NCBI GenBank assembly: GCA_030267565.1
Contig: BRXU01000023.1
Span: forward strand, 124,001 to 188,000
Length of the DNA stretch: 64,000 bases
Source: Pleodorina starrii
Taxonomy: Eukaryota > Chlorophyta > Chlorophyceae > Chlamydomonadales > Volvocaceae
Direction: 5' to 3'
Under the pieces are notes generated by a model. That model was given only the letters and a program-made list of their open reading frames with translations. It had not been told where the DNA came from and ran no database searches. The position numbers and the translations under genes were made by a program. Each line of letters begins with the position of its first letter. Within the stretch, counting starts at the first letter, position 1. Below are positions 11,651-28,748 of the stretch, in pieces.

Positions 11651-12380
11651 ATTTGGTGGTGATAGCTGATAGAGCGAGGGGGGCGGGAACGGGGGGACAC
11701 CGGCCGCAGCCGGGTTTGGGAGAAGCAGCAGCCCGCCGGGACCTCCTTACCGTTGATGGATAGGCGCTGCGGCTTGAGGACATACCACGCAAGGCGCAGT
11801 GAATACTCATACTTGCAGACGTGGTACAAGCGCTTGCCGTGTTCCACCAGCGAACATTGTAACATATGGTCGTGCACGAGCACGGACGGCCCGTGCGCAG
11901 TCGGGTGCACCCGCTTTGGTGATCGGGATATCTATATTCCTAGTCATGACATTCAAACAGCTGTATGTACGGCTTACGGCCCCGCTCGAGTGTCGAACAC
12001 CTCGTCCGACAGGTCCGACCATGCGACGCTCTTATGCGGCATGCTGTTATTGCGGTAGTACACTCGCGATGCGCGAATCCTCTGGAGACATGCAATGCGA
12101 GACCAACCCCACTATATTCGCCTGTCCCTGCATCCTTACCGACCAAGCCAAGATGCTAACCCACCCCTGTCGACGGTTCCTCCTAACACTTCAAGCGCCG
12201 GCGCACCGCAAGCGCTCTTCACGCGTGGCTGCCCCCAAACACGTCTTGTGCACGTCCACTGCGTCGCACGGTCCTGCTGTGTTGCCACTGATCGCCAGCG
12301 CACGCTGCCACGGCTGCTGACATCGCCTGCCACCTGCAAACCCACGCGGAATTTGTTTCGCCGGGCATCCTGCATAGTAT

Positions 12381-15994
<3,614 letters not shown>

Positions 15995-18267
15995 CTTTCG
16001 GGATCTCTATCAAAGCGGCTGAACTACGCTCTAGCTGAAAGCTGCACCATGCCAAGAGGTTCCAACAGTTTGGAATGCGTCAGGTCCTAACTGCAAAGCC
16101 TCCTCAAAATGATAATATGCTATTTCACTGATAAAAGTTACATGCAGGTTGCGCCACGAAGCAAAGAACAGGAGACAAGACACCGTTGCCGTGCACAGCG
16201 TACAGCGCGCCAACCGTAAAGGTCCAACCCACCCGCGAGTCAATACATGCCATCAATTAACATGGGTATCAGTTGATATGCAGCTGAAAATAGACAGAGC
16301 CGCATGCGTCCATGCGTGTGGAGTTCTGAAGCGTGCGGCGCTCAGCATACCGTATGTTCTTGGGGTACACTGTACCCTACCTCAAGGGAAGTAATGCCTC
16401 GGAACCGGCTGAAACCCAAACATGGCCTCTTACCCCATCCAAGTTCCGCTTAGTTATGGCCGGGAAGGGCTCCCGGGAGGGAGCAGAGCATACTGTTAGC
16501 ACACATTCAGGCAGCCTTGACGTCGCAAACCACGCAAGTCGCTGGTTGCGAGCACGGGCCTATGCCGTATGTGTGCTATGAATCGTGCGGAATGTGGAGA
16601 TGGGGAAGGAGAGCAAAGCTGTCATGGGGGACAAACCGGCCGCAAAGACGCTCATATGACCGAATAGGTGGCCGACTCCTGGGGCAAGCACATAAGATCC
16701 ATAACAGCACCGTGATTGTAGTGTGAAACGTGTTGGTGGGAAGGTGGGATGCCTTCAAACGGTTGGGCTAACAAACCTTACAAACCGCTTATCGCGTACC
16801 AAATTTTGTTTTCCAGCAAAACCACACCATCGCATAGTGACAATAAAAGATTACCTGTGACAACCAGCTTTTCACGCTGAAACTAAAACGCGTGCGAACG
16901 CATTAGGGGAGGAAGGCGGACTAGAAACGGGCCAGACAGGCCATATCTGGGGCGTGCCCTCACGAAGACGCTCCGCGTCGGGGGCTCCGACCAAGTAGCC
17001 TCCGTGGAGAGTAGTACCGGCAGGTGTGTATCCATCCCAGTTTACTACTCGAACACCCCGTGCACTGGCTGCAGGAAGAGGCATAAGTCCCACTGGTCCC
17101 ACCCCTGTCCCACCTGACTATCCTTGCCTGCGAGATAGCGGCACCGACTCCAGGACGTACAACTCATGAAAGGTTTTGAGGCTGCCCGGAGAATGCTGGC
17201 CGGGCCCCGAAGCCAGCGGGCTATGAAGATGAGGGAGTACGGCCCCGTAACCCATAGCGCAAGCCGGCTCTCAAGAACCCTGCCATCCCATCCTCCGAGT
17301 GCTTGGGGTCAGCTGATATGTGTGGATACCTCGCTTGTTGTGGCCCCTTGGGGTTGCGGAGTCACGCATCGGAGTGTAAGGGTACGCGGGTGGACGTATT
17401 GTCCAATCCCAAAGCCCTTATCCTGGTCGCAGAGGGGATGAGTAACGTTCCATCGTTGCCCATGGTGGGCGGGGCCGCTGAACTCATGATCCCCTCGCGA
17501 GCGATGGTGTCTTCAACCTTCCCCTGGTAGACTGCCTTGCTTGTTGACTGGTAGACGGATCCTGACGGATAATAGGGTGCCCTTGTTGGCTCCCTTTCCT
17601 GAGATGTAACAGGCACCGGTGATCCTTCGGGTCCATTGTAAGACGCCTCATTTTCTAAGCCTAGGGCTTGCCTGGTTGAGACGTGCAGTGCGTCAGGCCA
17701 CCAAGTGCAACATTGAAGCGTGCCGGCCACCGACACGTACGCTTGGGCGCATGGACGGCATGGACGGTCAGAAGCTGTGCAGGTTTCGTGTGCGGCATTT
17801 GTGTCTCCACACAGTCCGCCACCTGAGCTGCGTTACGAGTAGGCCCAGGATGAGGATGGAACAAAAACTTGATGAAAACCCCTGGTTGGAAGCGGTCCCA
17901 GGAGGTGCTGTGAGGGACCCCGATGGCTGGCTAGCGGCTTGCGCAATGAGCCCTAGACGATACCGAGTATCTCTCCCTTTGGAGTGCATTTGCAATTAGA
18001 GACAGCCGTGCAAGGAAGTTATAGGGTCTGGAGCCCGCATGGGTCTGGTCCCTGGTGCCAACAGCCAACCACCGAACCTGTGTCGGATTCGGAGACTTCC
18101 GTACGACGTTCGATGCCACCGTCCTCAAGCACTCCACTGAGACGCATTTTTACTATATGCACAGAGATACCCTAACTTCTGTATTTGGAAAATATCAATT
18201 CGAGTGTTGAAGCCCGTGAAGCTGTCGGGAGTCGCCCGACGCGCTGAAGGACGCGCCTGTGCGCTTC
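15995..18267. other. Divergent intergenic region between kinesin-13 and UBA1
   Basis: This 2.3-kb region must hold the promoters of both flanking genes. No TATA-like or other promoter element is clear. Two unexplained minus-strand open frames (17736-17362 and 17102-16872) carry no recognised domain and have no supported splice link. Confidence 0.4.
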
Positions 18268-21200
18268 ATGTCCAAACGCACTGCTGAAGGCTCCTCTGAT
18301 ACCCCGTCGGCCAAAAAGCCTGCCATGAGCAAGAACGGTGCGCCTGACGGGGGCCCCGGGGTGGAGATCGATGAAAATCTCCACTCACGCCAACTGGCGG
18401 TGTATGGCCGTGAGGCCATGAAGCGCATGGCGACATCGTCTGTGATGATAAGTGGTGCAAATGGGCTTGGCGTTGAAATTGGTAAGCACTGAGGTGTGCG
18501 CGGGATCTTGAATGGCGAGAAAGGAACCGTCGGACTCAGATTTTTAGTATGCCATCAGTGAATACAATGCATTGCGCCCAATTGCATACACCTTGTTGCG
18601 TTTCGGAAGCGGCCCTTAACTTTTGCGGCTTGCCGGTCGACTGCCGAGCCTTCCACTTTAATTCCTCCAACACCCCATTTCTTACAGCCAAGAATGTTAT
18701 CCTTGCTGGCGTGCGAAGCGTGACAGTTCACGATACAGCCACCGTGACTCTCTCGGATCTGTCTGCTCAGTTCTACCTATCCGAGCAGGTGGGTTGCATC
18801 GGACTGCTTTGGCATGGAATAGACAGTATGATCCGTTCTGCGCACCATGACTGCCAGATGCGGGATTACTAGCGGGTGTGTCCTCGCTCCGACAGGACCA
18901 GTTCGGTTCCCCGAGTCGAGGGTTTTGCGTGCATCTGTGCCGCGGACACCAGGTGTGTCTCAGCACGCCACAAATGTGTCCGGGGGGATGATTCTTCCAG
19001 CCTGACCGCTGACCCTTCTGTGCTCACCCGACACGTGAACATGCTGTCCCGGCACACCGTGTCGGCGTCGTACGCGCTTTGCTCCCGGCAATCCCGTGTT
19101 AGGCCCTTCATGACACAATGCACCCTCTGCTGCGGCGTAAGCGTTTCGGCTTGATGGAAAACTGGCAGAACCCAAACCGTCGGGAACCAAGCCTTTGCCG
19201 TAGCTTGTCTGGTGCTCAACCTAGCGTCCCTTTCGTAACAGGATGTTGGTCGCAACCGCGCGGAGGCGTGCCGCGAAAAGCTGCAGGAGCTGAACACCAG
19301 CGTTGCAGTACATGCGGCAGCGGGGCCCCTCACGGACGACTTCGTCAAGCAGTTCCAGGTAGGGTTGATGCAGATACGAATGCGGTGGGGTGCAAACATG
19401 GATGGTGGTTGTGTCGCGCATACCCTGATATGTATGGGCGAGTAAGGCGGCCCAATACAGCAGGAACGTTGTCCATGGGTCGGGATGTGATTCGTCTAAA
19501 TCAGTCGGGCTGCCCTACCTAACGTACCTCAATGGCAGCAACACCCCTCCCAAGCTGCGCACGATCAGCTCACGCTGGTTCACGCTGGTGCTCTGTGTCC
19601 GCTGCAGGTGGTGGTGTGCACCACAGCCAACCTGGTGGAGGCGAAGCGCCTGAACGCGCTCTGCCACTCGGCCGGCATCGCGTTCATCTGGGCGCAGACC
19701 CGCGGAGTCTTCGCGCGCGTCTTCACGGACTTCGGGCCGTCATTCACCGTGTATGATGTCAACGGTGAGGGCTTCGTTTTGGGAAGGTGCAGGTCTCGCA
19801 GCGGGGGCACCTTTCGCCCACATGCCTCTCTTGCACCGCCAAACCCATCCCCAACCGCCTCCCTTCACGCCGCCGGTCATGCTGCTGCTTAGGTGAGGAG
19901 CCCCACTCCGGGATCGTGGCATCCGTGAGCAGCGGCTCGCCCGCCATCGTGACCTGCGTGGAGGACGAGCGGCTGGAGTTCCAGGTACGCACACCAGGAC
20001 ACGTGTTTTACCAGGGGAAGGCGTGACAACGTCAGGCGCCGCGAAGCTTGGGAAGGGCGCCGATGTGGGTTGCATTGGCATGCGGCGTTCGCAACCCCGG
20101 ACCGTGGGATGCGGTTCCCAGGGGAAGTATCCTGGGCGTTGTAGCGCCGGCGGGCATCGGCCCGGGAATGGGGTCGGGTGTACTCCTTCTCGCCCGGAGT
20201 GAGGCACCGCGAGAGCGGTGATGATTTGGCGTGAACAGGAGATTGGGGTACCTTTGCGCCAGATGTGGACGCCAGTCAACAGCCGAGTCCGGTGTGCGGC
20301 ATTGGCAAGTCCAAACGTGCGGGGACGATAGTCGAAGCGCAGTGACACGTTATCCAGGCTTCCAGGGCATGGACGGAAAAGATGTTACCAGCGAATGGAT
20401 TTTGGCATTTCGGAAGGAGGACAGCGCTGGTATGCGACGTTATGAGGGATGTGGCGTCCGAGCTCCGCACGCGTCTGGGAGGCTCGTCCAGCCGCGGCAA
20501 ACCCTAAGGCGGTATGGGCGGGTGTCAGGCGGTGTGAAGTCGGTGCGCGAGACATGCCATCAGTTACGATAGTCCCTTCATCGCACGACTTGCGTCCGGA
20601 CCCACATGCCCGTACCCGCAGGATGGTGAGCTGGTGTCATTCAGCGAGGTGGTGGGGATGGAGAAGCTCAACACGCACGGACCCTTCAAGGTCAAGAACT
20701 GCAAGGTGCGCATCGAAACATACCCACCGAAAAGCTTACGGTTTCCGGCGAGGAGAAGTACACGGGGAAGGCGCGCTTGGTGCCGCTGCGTGGGGTGTGC
20801 CTGGCTCTGGGTGTCAGCGCGTCACAGCTCGCTCACTGCCACTCCGCCCACGCCACCCACTCCAGAACACGCACCGACCCTTCACCTCCTCCCACACTTC
20901 CTCGCGCTGAATGTGCTGTGTCTCCGGTGTCCTACTCCCCGTGAAGGCGCACTCGTTCGAGCTGGACGTGGACACCACCGGCTGGGGCGAGTACGTGCGC
21001 GGCGGCATCGTCGTGCAGGTCAAGGAGCCCAAGGCTCTGGCGTTCAAGACGCTGGAGAAGGTGCATGGAAGGGATTTGCCTTGGCCAGTTTTCCGGGGGG
21101 CTTTGAAGGTTATTCGGGGGGGCATGACGAAGACCATAGTTCCAACCCCGCGGAGCTGCACCCCCATAGATGCTGCCAAGTGCCCAGCCCTGCAACAACC

Positions 21201-24200
21201 TCACAGCTTGACCCCCCGCGCACCCGGTGTCTGGGTGATGTTTGGCTTCTCCTGCAGTAGCTCGTGTCTCTTTTCTTGACGATCCCCCCATCCCGCCTTC
21301 TCTTATCGCCCCTCCCAAGGCGCTCCCCGACCCTGGCGAGTTTCTGCTGACGGACTTCTCCAAGCTGGACCGGGCGGCGCAGCTGCACGTGGGCTTCCAG
21401 GCGCTGGACCAGTTCGAGGTGCGGGGTGCGGGGCGGTTTGGAGCCGCGGAGGGCCCGCCTGGCAGCGAGGGCTGGGGCTGAGGGCCCGCCTGGCAGCGAG
21501 GGCTGGGGCTTTCTGCCCGCAAGGGCTGGGTTGAACAGAAGGGTTCTTGATCGAACGGGCTGGCGCTGCCGTTGTACTGTCCAGTTGCTGGTACGTACGG
21601 TGGCGCATGGCTGCACGTATCGCACGCGTCACCCTGTCTGGCACGCCCTGCCCGGGGCTAGCTACCACACTCAACGCCACCTTTACCTCTCTGAATCTCC
21701 GGGTCCCGGATCCCGGCGGTGGCATTACGCTTCGCAATCCTGCCCTCCGCTGCAGGCCGAGGCTGGGCGGCCCCCTCGCCCCGCGGACGCTGCGGATGCG
21801 GCCAAGCTGCAGTCGCTGGCGGAGCAGGTCAACGCCGCGCTGCCTGCCGGCGCCGCTAAGCTGGAGGCCGTGGACGGGGGCGTGCTGGCCAAGCTGGCGC
21901 ACTGCGCCTCCGCGGAGATCAACCCCATGGCGGCTATGTTTGGTGAGCGAGCGCGGGAACGTGGCAGCACGGGGGCGTGGCGGCATTGGGGCGTGGCAGC
22001 GCGGGAACGTGGCAGCGCGGGAACGTGGCAGCACGTTGACGTGGTAGCACGGTCCAGGACCGGCCTGTCGCCATTTGGCCGGCCTGTGCGCTGTACACCC
22101 TGTGTCCATGCTTGCTGGAGCTGATCCCCCATGAACATCAAGTCCCTCCTGGGTTCCCTCATCGGCGTCCTTCACTCATCGACCGTGCACCGCAGGCGGT
22201 GTGGTGGGCCAGGAGGTGGTGAAGGCGGTCAGCGGCAAGTTCCACCCCATTTTCCAGTGGCTGTACTTCGACTCGATTGAGTCGCTGCCCGACGCCGAGC
22301 AGCTGACGGCGGCGGACGAGTACAAGCCGATGGGCACACGGTGGGGATGAAACGGGGGTAAAGGGGTGGGGATGCAAGGGCTTGGAGGCATCTTGTTGAA
22401 AGGACTTCCGTTAGGTGGAGCTGCACGGGGTCTTTGGTGGTTAGTCGGTGGGCGCTCAGTTGCCTGCCATGTGGGCCGGAATCCACGGCGTAACCGAACC
22501 GAACTTGACAAACCGTAAAACCATGTCTGACGGGCCGGGCCCCCGGCCACCCGTCATGCCAACGCAGTCTGTACTTATCTACGCCTTTGCCCTGTCGACC
22601 CCCTCTATCAGGTACGACCCACAGATTATGGTGTTTGGACGCACCATGCAGCGCAGACTGTCGGCGCTGAACCTATTCCTGGTGCGTGGGGCGGGAAGAG
22701 GCGGCGCCCAGTCGGCGCTGTGACTACCATACGGGCCATAAATGAGCGGACCAGCCATAGGCCTCGCCAAAACGGCTGCGGAAGGCCGCGAGAAGAGCGC
22801 GAAAAGGAGTCCGGCGCGCAGGCCGGGGCTCTACGGGCGTTAGCGGGCAAGCAGTGCAGGCGTTGTGACTAGCCTAAAGCAGCAGCGCCGGAGGGAGAGC
22901 GACGTCAGGGCGACCAGCAACCACCGGTCCTCAAAGGGGAAGAGGGCATGCTTTAACCGCAGTCACCGTTCCCCTGGGGTCCCAATGCTCCCTCCGTGGC
23001 GGTTGTTTTTGTACGCCTCTCTTTGGAGGCTCGCATGCTGATGTTTGTGGGGACATGGCCTGCACGCACCTTGGCCGCCGAGCCTCCACTCTCAGTCCTT
23101 GCGCCTGTGTTGGGCCACGTCTGGTGAGTGGACCTTCAAGGATGCGAGAGTTACAATGAGGGACCACTAGGGTCCTGCGCTGGCTCATTTTGAGCCAACT
23201 CAGGACCTCATTTTTTAAGCTTGCATCCCCGGCCTCGGCGCGGTCCGCACTGCAGGTGGGCGCCGGCGCGCTGGGCTGCGAGTTCCTCAAGAACTTTGCC
23301 TGCATGGGCGTGGGCTGCCAGCTGCCGGGAGGCGCTGAGCCGGGCAAGGTGACCGTGACGGACGACGACGTCATCGAGAAGTCCAACCTCAGCCGCCAGT
23401 TCCTGTTCCGCGACTGGGACATTGGCAGGTGGGGAAGCGGCTGAGATCTCTGCGGCGAGCTCAGTTGAGCGCAATTGAGCTCCCGGCGGATGACCCAACG
23501 AGGGTGCAGCGGGAGCAGGACCCCCCCCCGTCATGCGCGGCCAACGCTCGCCCAGGGGGTTTACCTGTGTGAGGCCTGTCCTGCTTCCAACAACTCCCAC
23601 ATGGGGTCCTCAAGCAGGCTCCTGCCCGGACTACGGCAGCAACCGCAGCCTCAGCCACTGAATGACTCGGCCTCCGCAAGCTTTGCATCCCAACTCCTGG
23701 CGTTTCGTTGTCGCAGCAACGCCCTAACGAAAAGCCATCTGCCGTCGGCCCGCGCCCTCGCAGCTCCAAGTCGACTGTCGCCGCCGCCGCGGCCCAGAAG
23801 CTCAACCCCGGCTTCCAGGTCCTTCCACTCCAGAACCGCGTGTCCCCCGAGACGGAGAACGTCTTCGACGACAAGTTCTGGCAGGTACGTGTGGCCATGT
23901 GGTGCGTATCCTTGTCGTCAGACTGCCGGTAGTCACTGGCCGCGGGGCCCGCCTACGGGGCGTTTGAAGCGGCTGGAGCGAGGGACCGCTTGAAAGGGAC
24001 CTGAAGCCCGCATGTTCAGTGCCCGGTAGCCCGCTGGCTCGACTAAAGATTGTGCATTTCTGTCAGCAGTCGCTTTCTGCTCGGCCTTCCTCCCGCAGGG
24101 TCTGGACCTGGTGGTGAACGCGCTGGACAACGTGAACGCGCGCCTCTACGTGGACAGCCGCTGCGTGTACTTCTGCAAGCCGCTGCTGGAGAGCGGCACG

Positions 24201-27200
24201 CTGGGCCCCAAGTGCAACACGCAGATGGTGCGGCGGGTGAAGGGGCGTTCTGTGGGTCAGGTCAAACGGTGTACTGTTAGTGCTTCGTTGAGACGCTCCT
24301 GAAGCAGTATCGGTGGCAGCGTCATTGCACGCGCCGGGGTGGCTGGGTCCGCGTCGCAGCCGGTGCATAACGATGCCCCAGTACACCGGGACGGACGATG
24401 GCGGTTGAACGCCGCTGGTGGTGCCGAGGTGGAGGGCCATTGCGGTGCCGCAGTTGTTGGGCACCAGGTATAGGGTAGGCATGGCAGGACTGCCCGTTTT
24501 GTTAGCGGTCACCGTGAGGTACCTGCCCGTTCCCCGATGGGTTTGGCTGGCCAACATCCCGACCTGCTGGCTCGCTGGCCTTGCGCCCCACGCTGCCCCG
24601 CAGGTGATTCCCCGCCTGACGGAGAACTACGGCGCCTCGCGGGACCCGCCCGAGAAGCAGGCCCCGATGTGCACGGTCCACTCCTTCCCGCACAACATTG
24701 ACCACTGCCTGACCTGGGCACGCTCCGGTGAGGCCCCGGAACGGCGGCGCATGCAGCAGCAGTGCTGGGCTCTGTTACCGGTCTCCGGCACCGGTTGCGG
24801 GTGCCACCCAGGCCGCTTGCCAACGTAGAGGCGGTGCGGGGATTTGCTGTTTCAAGGTCGTGACGGCCTTTGAATGCCCCTGGTCACTGTGCTCGAGCAA
24901 CTGACGGACTCACAAAATTGGTTTTGTGTCTGGCTTGGCGACAGAGTTCGAGGGCTTGCTGGAGAAGGCTCCCCGCGAGGCTGCCTCCTTCCTGTCCAAG
25001 CCCGCGGACTACGCCAAGGCGGTGCGGGCAAACCCGGACGCCTCCGCGCGGCAGCAGCTGGAGTCGGTGGCGGAGGTGTTGCTGGACAACCGGTCCACCA
25101 CCTTTGAGGAGTGCATCAAGTGGGCGAGGATGCGGTTCCAGGTGCGCAGCCGGGAATCAGTGCGCAGCTCGCACGGGCGCCGCTGTAATACTGCGTTTTT
25201 GAAGAAGCGGAGCCGGCGGATGGCACCTGATAAAAGCCGTCGACGGTGTGTCAGCTGCCAGGAACTTGCTGCCAGGGGCCATGGAGCGCACCTTGGCAAG
25301 GGTGGTGGGGCAGGGGATAGTGGTCACCGAAACGATGCGTTGCTATGTCACGGCGGCTAGAGTCACTAGCGCGTCTCCGCCAGTGGCGCGCCGGTGCTTG
25401 CGCTTTGCCGACATGAAACACCCCACAGCGGGCCGCGTGCAAGGAGCGCCACGCCCCACATCCGTGGCGGGCGCTGCGCCGAGCGGTCCGCACAGCACCT
25501 CGACACGTCATAAAAAACCGCCCCCGTCCGTATCCGCCTTGCCCCTGTGTCCCGCGCGCCGTCAGCCTCCAAATGGATGGCGCCCCGTCCGAGTTCGTGC
25601 CAGTCGGGACAGACCTCCGCATGACCGACATGGCATGCCTTTTTTGAAAACTTGTGCTGCGCGCGCTTGCTGCTCAGACTCACGTACCCTGCCAAACACC
25701 GCGCCGCGCTTTGCAGGACTACTTCCACAACCGCATCGCCCAGCTGACGTACACGTTCCCGGAGGACGCAACCACCTCCACGGGAGCGCCCTTCTGGTCC
25801 GCACCGAAGCGCTTCCCGCGCCCGCTCAACTTCGACGCCGCCGACCGCTCGCACGCTGCGTTCGTTCAGGTGGGATTGGAATGGAACCGAGTAAAATGCA
25901 TGTGGGCCGTGGTGACTGCATGGCAGTCGGAATTCCTTAAAAAGCACTTGGTTGCGGGAGGGCTGGCGACGCCGCGCGCATGGACCGGTTCGTGCGCGGG
26001 CAAGGCGTGGACCGATCGGCGGGAGTTGCATGCTCGCCGGATGTGCCGCATTTGGCGCAACGTGTGGGCCATATGAGCCCACGGCGGGGGGCTTGCTTCG
26101 CTAGCTCCGCAACTGGCACCCCGCCCGGGAGCTCACCTCTTGACTTCGCCCTTCCCCTCGGAGCGCAGGCCGGCGCCGTTCTCCGCGCCGAGGTGTACGG
26201 CATCCCCCGCCCGGCCTGGGCCTCCGATGCCAGCAAGGTGGCGGCCGCGGCGGCGGCTGTGGACGTGCCGGCGTTTGTGCCCCGCGCGGGGGTGCAGATC
26301 GAGACCGACCCCAAGGCGGACCGCAGCAAGCCGTCGCAGACGGATCGCAGTGAGCTTTGGGGGGCGGGTCTGGGCTCTGGGGGAACGCGAAGGGTGGCGG
26401 GACTGCATTGGCTACCCGACGACCAGAGCGCTTGCCGTCTTGCGCGGGCGTGGCGCACGAGAAACATCGCGATGGCTGCTAGCTGATCTGCTGATGGCAC
26501 GCACCCCCGCTCCTCCACCGGTCCATGTCTCTTTTCCCGCGTTCGGCTGTCCACATGGCTGTCCGCTACAAGTTGCCCCTTGCCAGCCGGCTGCGTGCCT
26601 GCCTTGTTAACGATTGTGCCCGGGTGAGCCCGAGCACTGTGGCGAGTCCATGAACGGCTTCCAAATCTACTGCGCTGTGTTCCACCACACGCAATGGTGT
26701 ATGCGGTATTATGCGGTATGCGCTCCATGCCGAAGCTCGCTGCCCCTGTCGTACTCCCGCTGCCGCAGCCCACGACGACGAGGCCATCATCGAGTCGCTC
26801 CTCGCCAAGCTGGAGGCGGCTGCCCAGCAGCTGGGCTCCGCCTTCAAGCTCGGCCCCATCCAGGTAAATCAGGCCAAACACACCTCGCGAAGGACACGCG
26901 CGAGCCTCGTTCCGCCATGGATTTCAAATAAGCACGTTGGCTGTCCTCATGTCCAAGACCGGGTCCAATGTTCGGGCCCTCCTCGCCTCCCACATCGCGC
27001 CGCCTCGCGTCCCCAGTTTGAGAAGGACGACGACACCAACTTCCACATGGACCTCATCGCTGGCCTGGCCAACATGCGCGCCCGCAACTACTCCATTCCG
27101 GAGGTGGACAAGCTCAAGGCCAAGCTCATTGCGGGCAGGATCATCCCAGCCATCGCCACCGCCACCGCGGTGGCAACGGGTGCGTGCGCGGGGTGCATCT

Positions 27201-28748
27201 TGGGCAAGCGCGAGTACGGTAGCGCAAGGCGGACATCGAGGGGGGGAGGCTCACCGGGCCATGTGGTTGGACGGAGAGGACGCAGTACCTGTTGACCGGG
27301 TTTTCAATGGCCCGGGTGGGGCTTTGCGCGTGTCTCGTGATCGAGCCCAGGAAGTTTTACTGTTGGACTTGAGGTTTCCCGCAGTAAGGACAGCCACCTA
27401 CAACATACAGAGCTTTTGCATCGGTATGGAAACCGACAGTTTGTGGTGCACGCGAGCCACACTCTCCCCCAACAGCACGCTTGCCCGTATCAGCAAAGCC
27501 ATCTGAGCCCGCGCCATGCTCTATTGTTCTCCATTGCGCCCTCGATCCCTTTACCCCCTTCAACCGCTGCTGCCCCCCTCCTTTCCGGCCTCCCGGATGT
27601 GTGCCGCTGCTGGACCTGCCGCCGCTGCTGCTGCTTCCTCCGGAACTGCTTCCTGTGCTGCAGGCATGGTGTGCCTGGAGCTGTACAAGGTGGTGCTGCC
27701 CGGCAAGCCGCTGGAGGCGTACCGCAACACCTTTGCCAACCTGGCCCTGCCGCTGTTCGCTATGGCCGAGCCCATCCCGCCCAAGGTCACCAAGCACAAC
27801 GAGCTGTCGTGGAGCCTGTGGGACCGCTGGACGCTGGAGGGCGACCTCACCGTGCAGCAGGTGGGGCTTATGAGGGTTGCACGTTCGAGTACGGAGCGCG
27901 CCGTACTCTTCGCGGCAGCGGTCGCTGGCAAACAGGCGGCGCACAGAGTGTTTGGGGGAAGCTGTGCCCGTGCTGTCCTGTCCAATGCAAGATGGTCAGC
28001 AGCACTTGTCGGGTCGCCGTAGAGCTTTGTTTGGGCAGCCCCAGGTCCGGCCGCTCGCCGCCCTGCCTGCCACTCTCGTTCATCGTCCCGCCTCCGCCCT
28101 GCTGCCAGGTGCTGGACTGGTTCAGCGAGAAGGGCCTGAGTGCCTACTCCATCAGCTGCGGCCCTGCGCTGCTCTACAACAACATCTTCCCCAAGCACGT
28201 GGAGCGCCTCAACAAGAAGATGAGCGAGCTGGTGGTCACAGTGGCCAAGGTATGTACCGCTCTGCGGCAGGGCGGGCCAAATGATACCTGTGGAAGAGAG
28301 GCACCCGGAACGTGTGTTTCTCGCGTTCAGCAAAGGCAGCACGGAATTGTTTCGCGTGGAATTCTTTCGGTTGAGACGTAGCTTTGGCACTTCTACTTCC
28401 CGCGTTGCGTTACTGTTGGGTACATGTTGAATGCCGAAGGGTCTGCCATGGGATGTGAGCGCGACATGACACGGCGACGGGGTCACAGGGGCATGTCCCG
28501 GTATGAAGCTGTTGAAGGCCGCTGGCATTCAAGGTTGCGGTGCCTGACGGCGGCCACCCGACACCCAGTGCGCACGTTCCGCTCCCTGTCCGTTGACCCG
28601 CTCCGCGGACCTGCCCTCCCATCCCCCCCTTTGCCGGCTGCAGATGGAGCTGCCCGCTGCCCGAGATCACTTCGATGTAGTGGTGGCCTGCGAGGACGAC
28701 GCCGGAGAGGACTTGGATGTGCCGCTGGTGTCCATCAAGTTCAGATAG
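18268..28748 (+). CDS. UBA1: Ubiquitin-activating enzyme E1
   Basis: Twenty-three exons: 18268-18481, 18688-18788, 19242-19358, 19608-19764, 19893-19984, 20622-20705, 20947-21060, 21320-21418, 21756-21942, 22196-22340, 22612-22681, 23256-23428, 23764-23884, 24099-24227, 24604-24727, 24945-25141, 25717-25869, 26169-26349, 26769-26863, 27017-27179, 27664-27860, 28109-28249, 28644-28748 (TAG). The total is 3159 nt, 1052 residues, the normal E1 size. The enzyme adenylates ubiquitin with ATP and passes it, through a thioester, to E2 enzymes. Visible: N-terminal [16 protein letters not shown]; inactive adenylation half; FCCH region ([14 protein letters not shown]); active adenylation P-loop [10 protein letters not shown] from residue 461 and [18 protein letters not shown]; catalytic Cys624 in [19 protein letters not shown]; and C-terminal ubiquitin-fold domain ending VPLVSIKFR. 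Two consecutive introns (20706-20946, 21061-21319) use AAG acceptors. It is intact. Confidence 0.97.
21953..22050. repeat. Minisatellite in a UBA1 intron
   Basis: About six imperfect tandem units related to GCGCGGGAACGTGGCA, immediately downstream of the donor at 21943. Confidence 0.8.

Larger units (their letters stand above)
9959..12380. other. Intergenic region with a diverged duplicated module
   Basis: It lies between the 5' end of the carrier gene and the 3' end of kinesin-13. It contains two diverged copies of a segment (10040-10290 and 11408-11650). On the minus strand at about 11920-11752 there is an exon-like open stretch (including HDHMLQCSLVEHGKRLYHVC) that runs into a good GTAAGG donor, but I could not assemble a complete gene. 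A 75-codon frame at 10450-10677 (+) has a signal-like start but no support. Confidence 0.4.

Noticed and set aside
17362..17736. A 125-codon minus-strand frame in the kinesin-13/UBA1 spacer
   Set aside because: No recognised domain, no ATG context or splice link to the second frame at 16872-17102; possibly element debris but unsupported.
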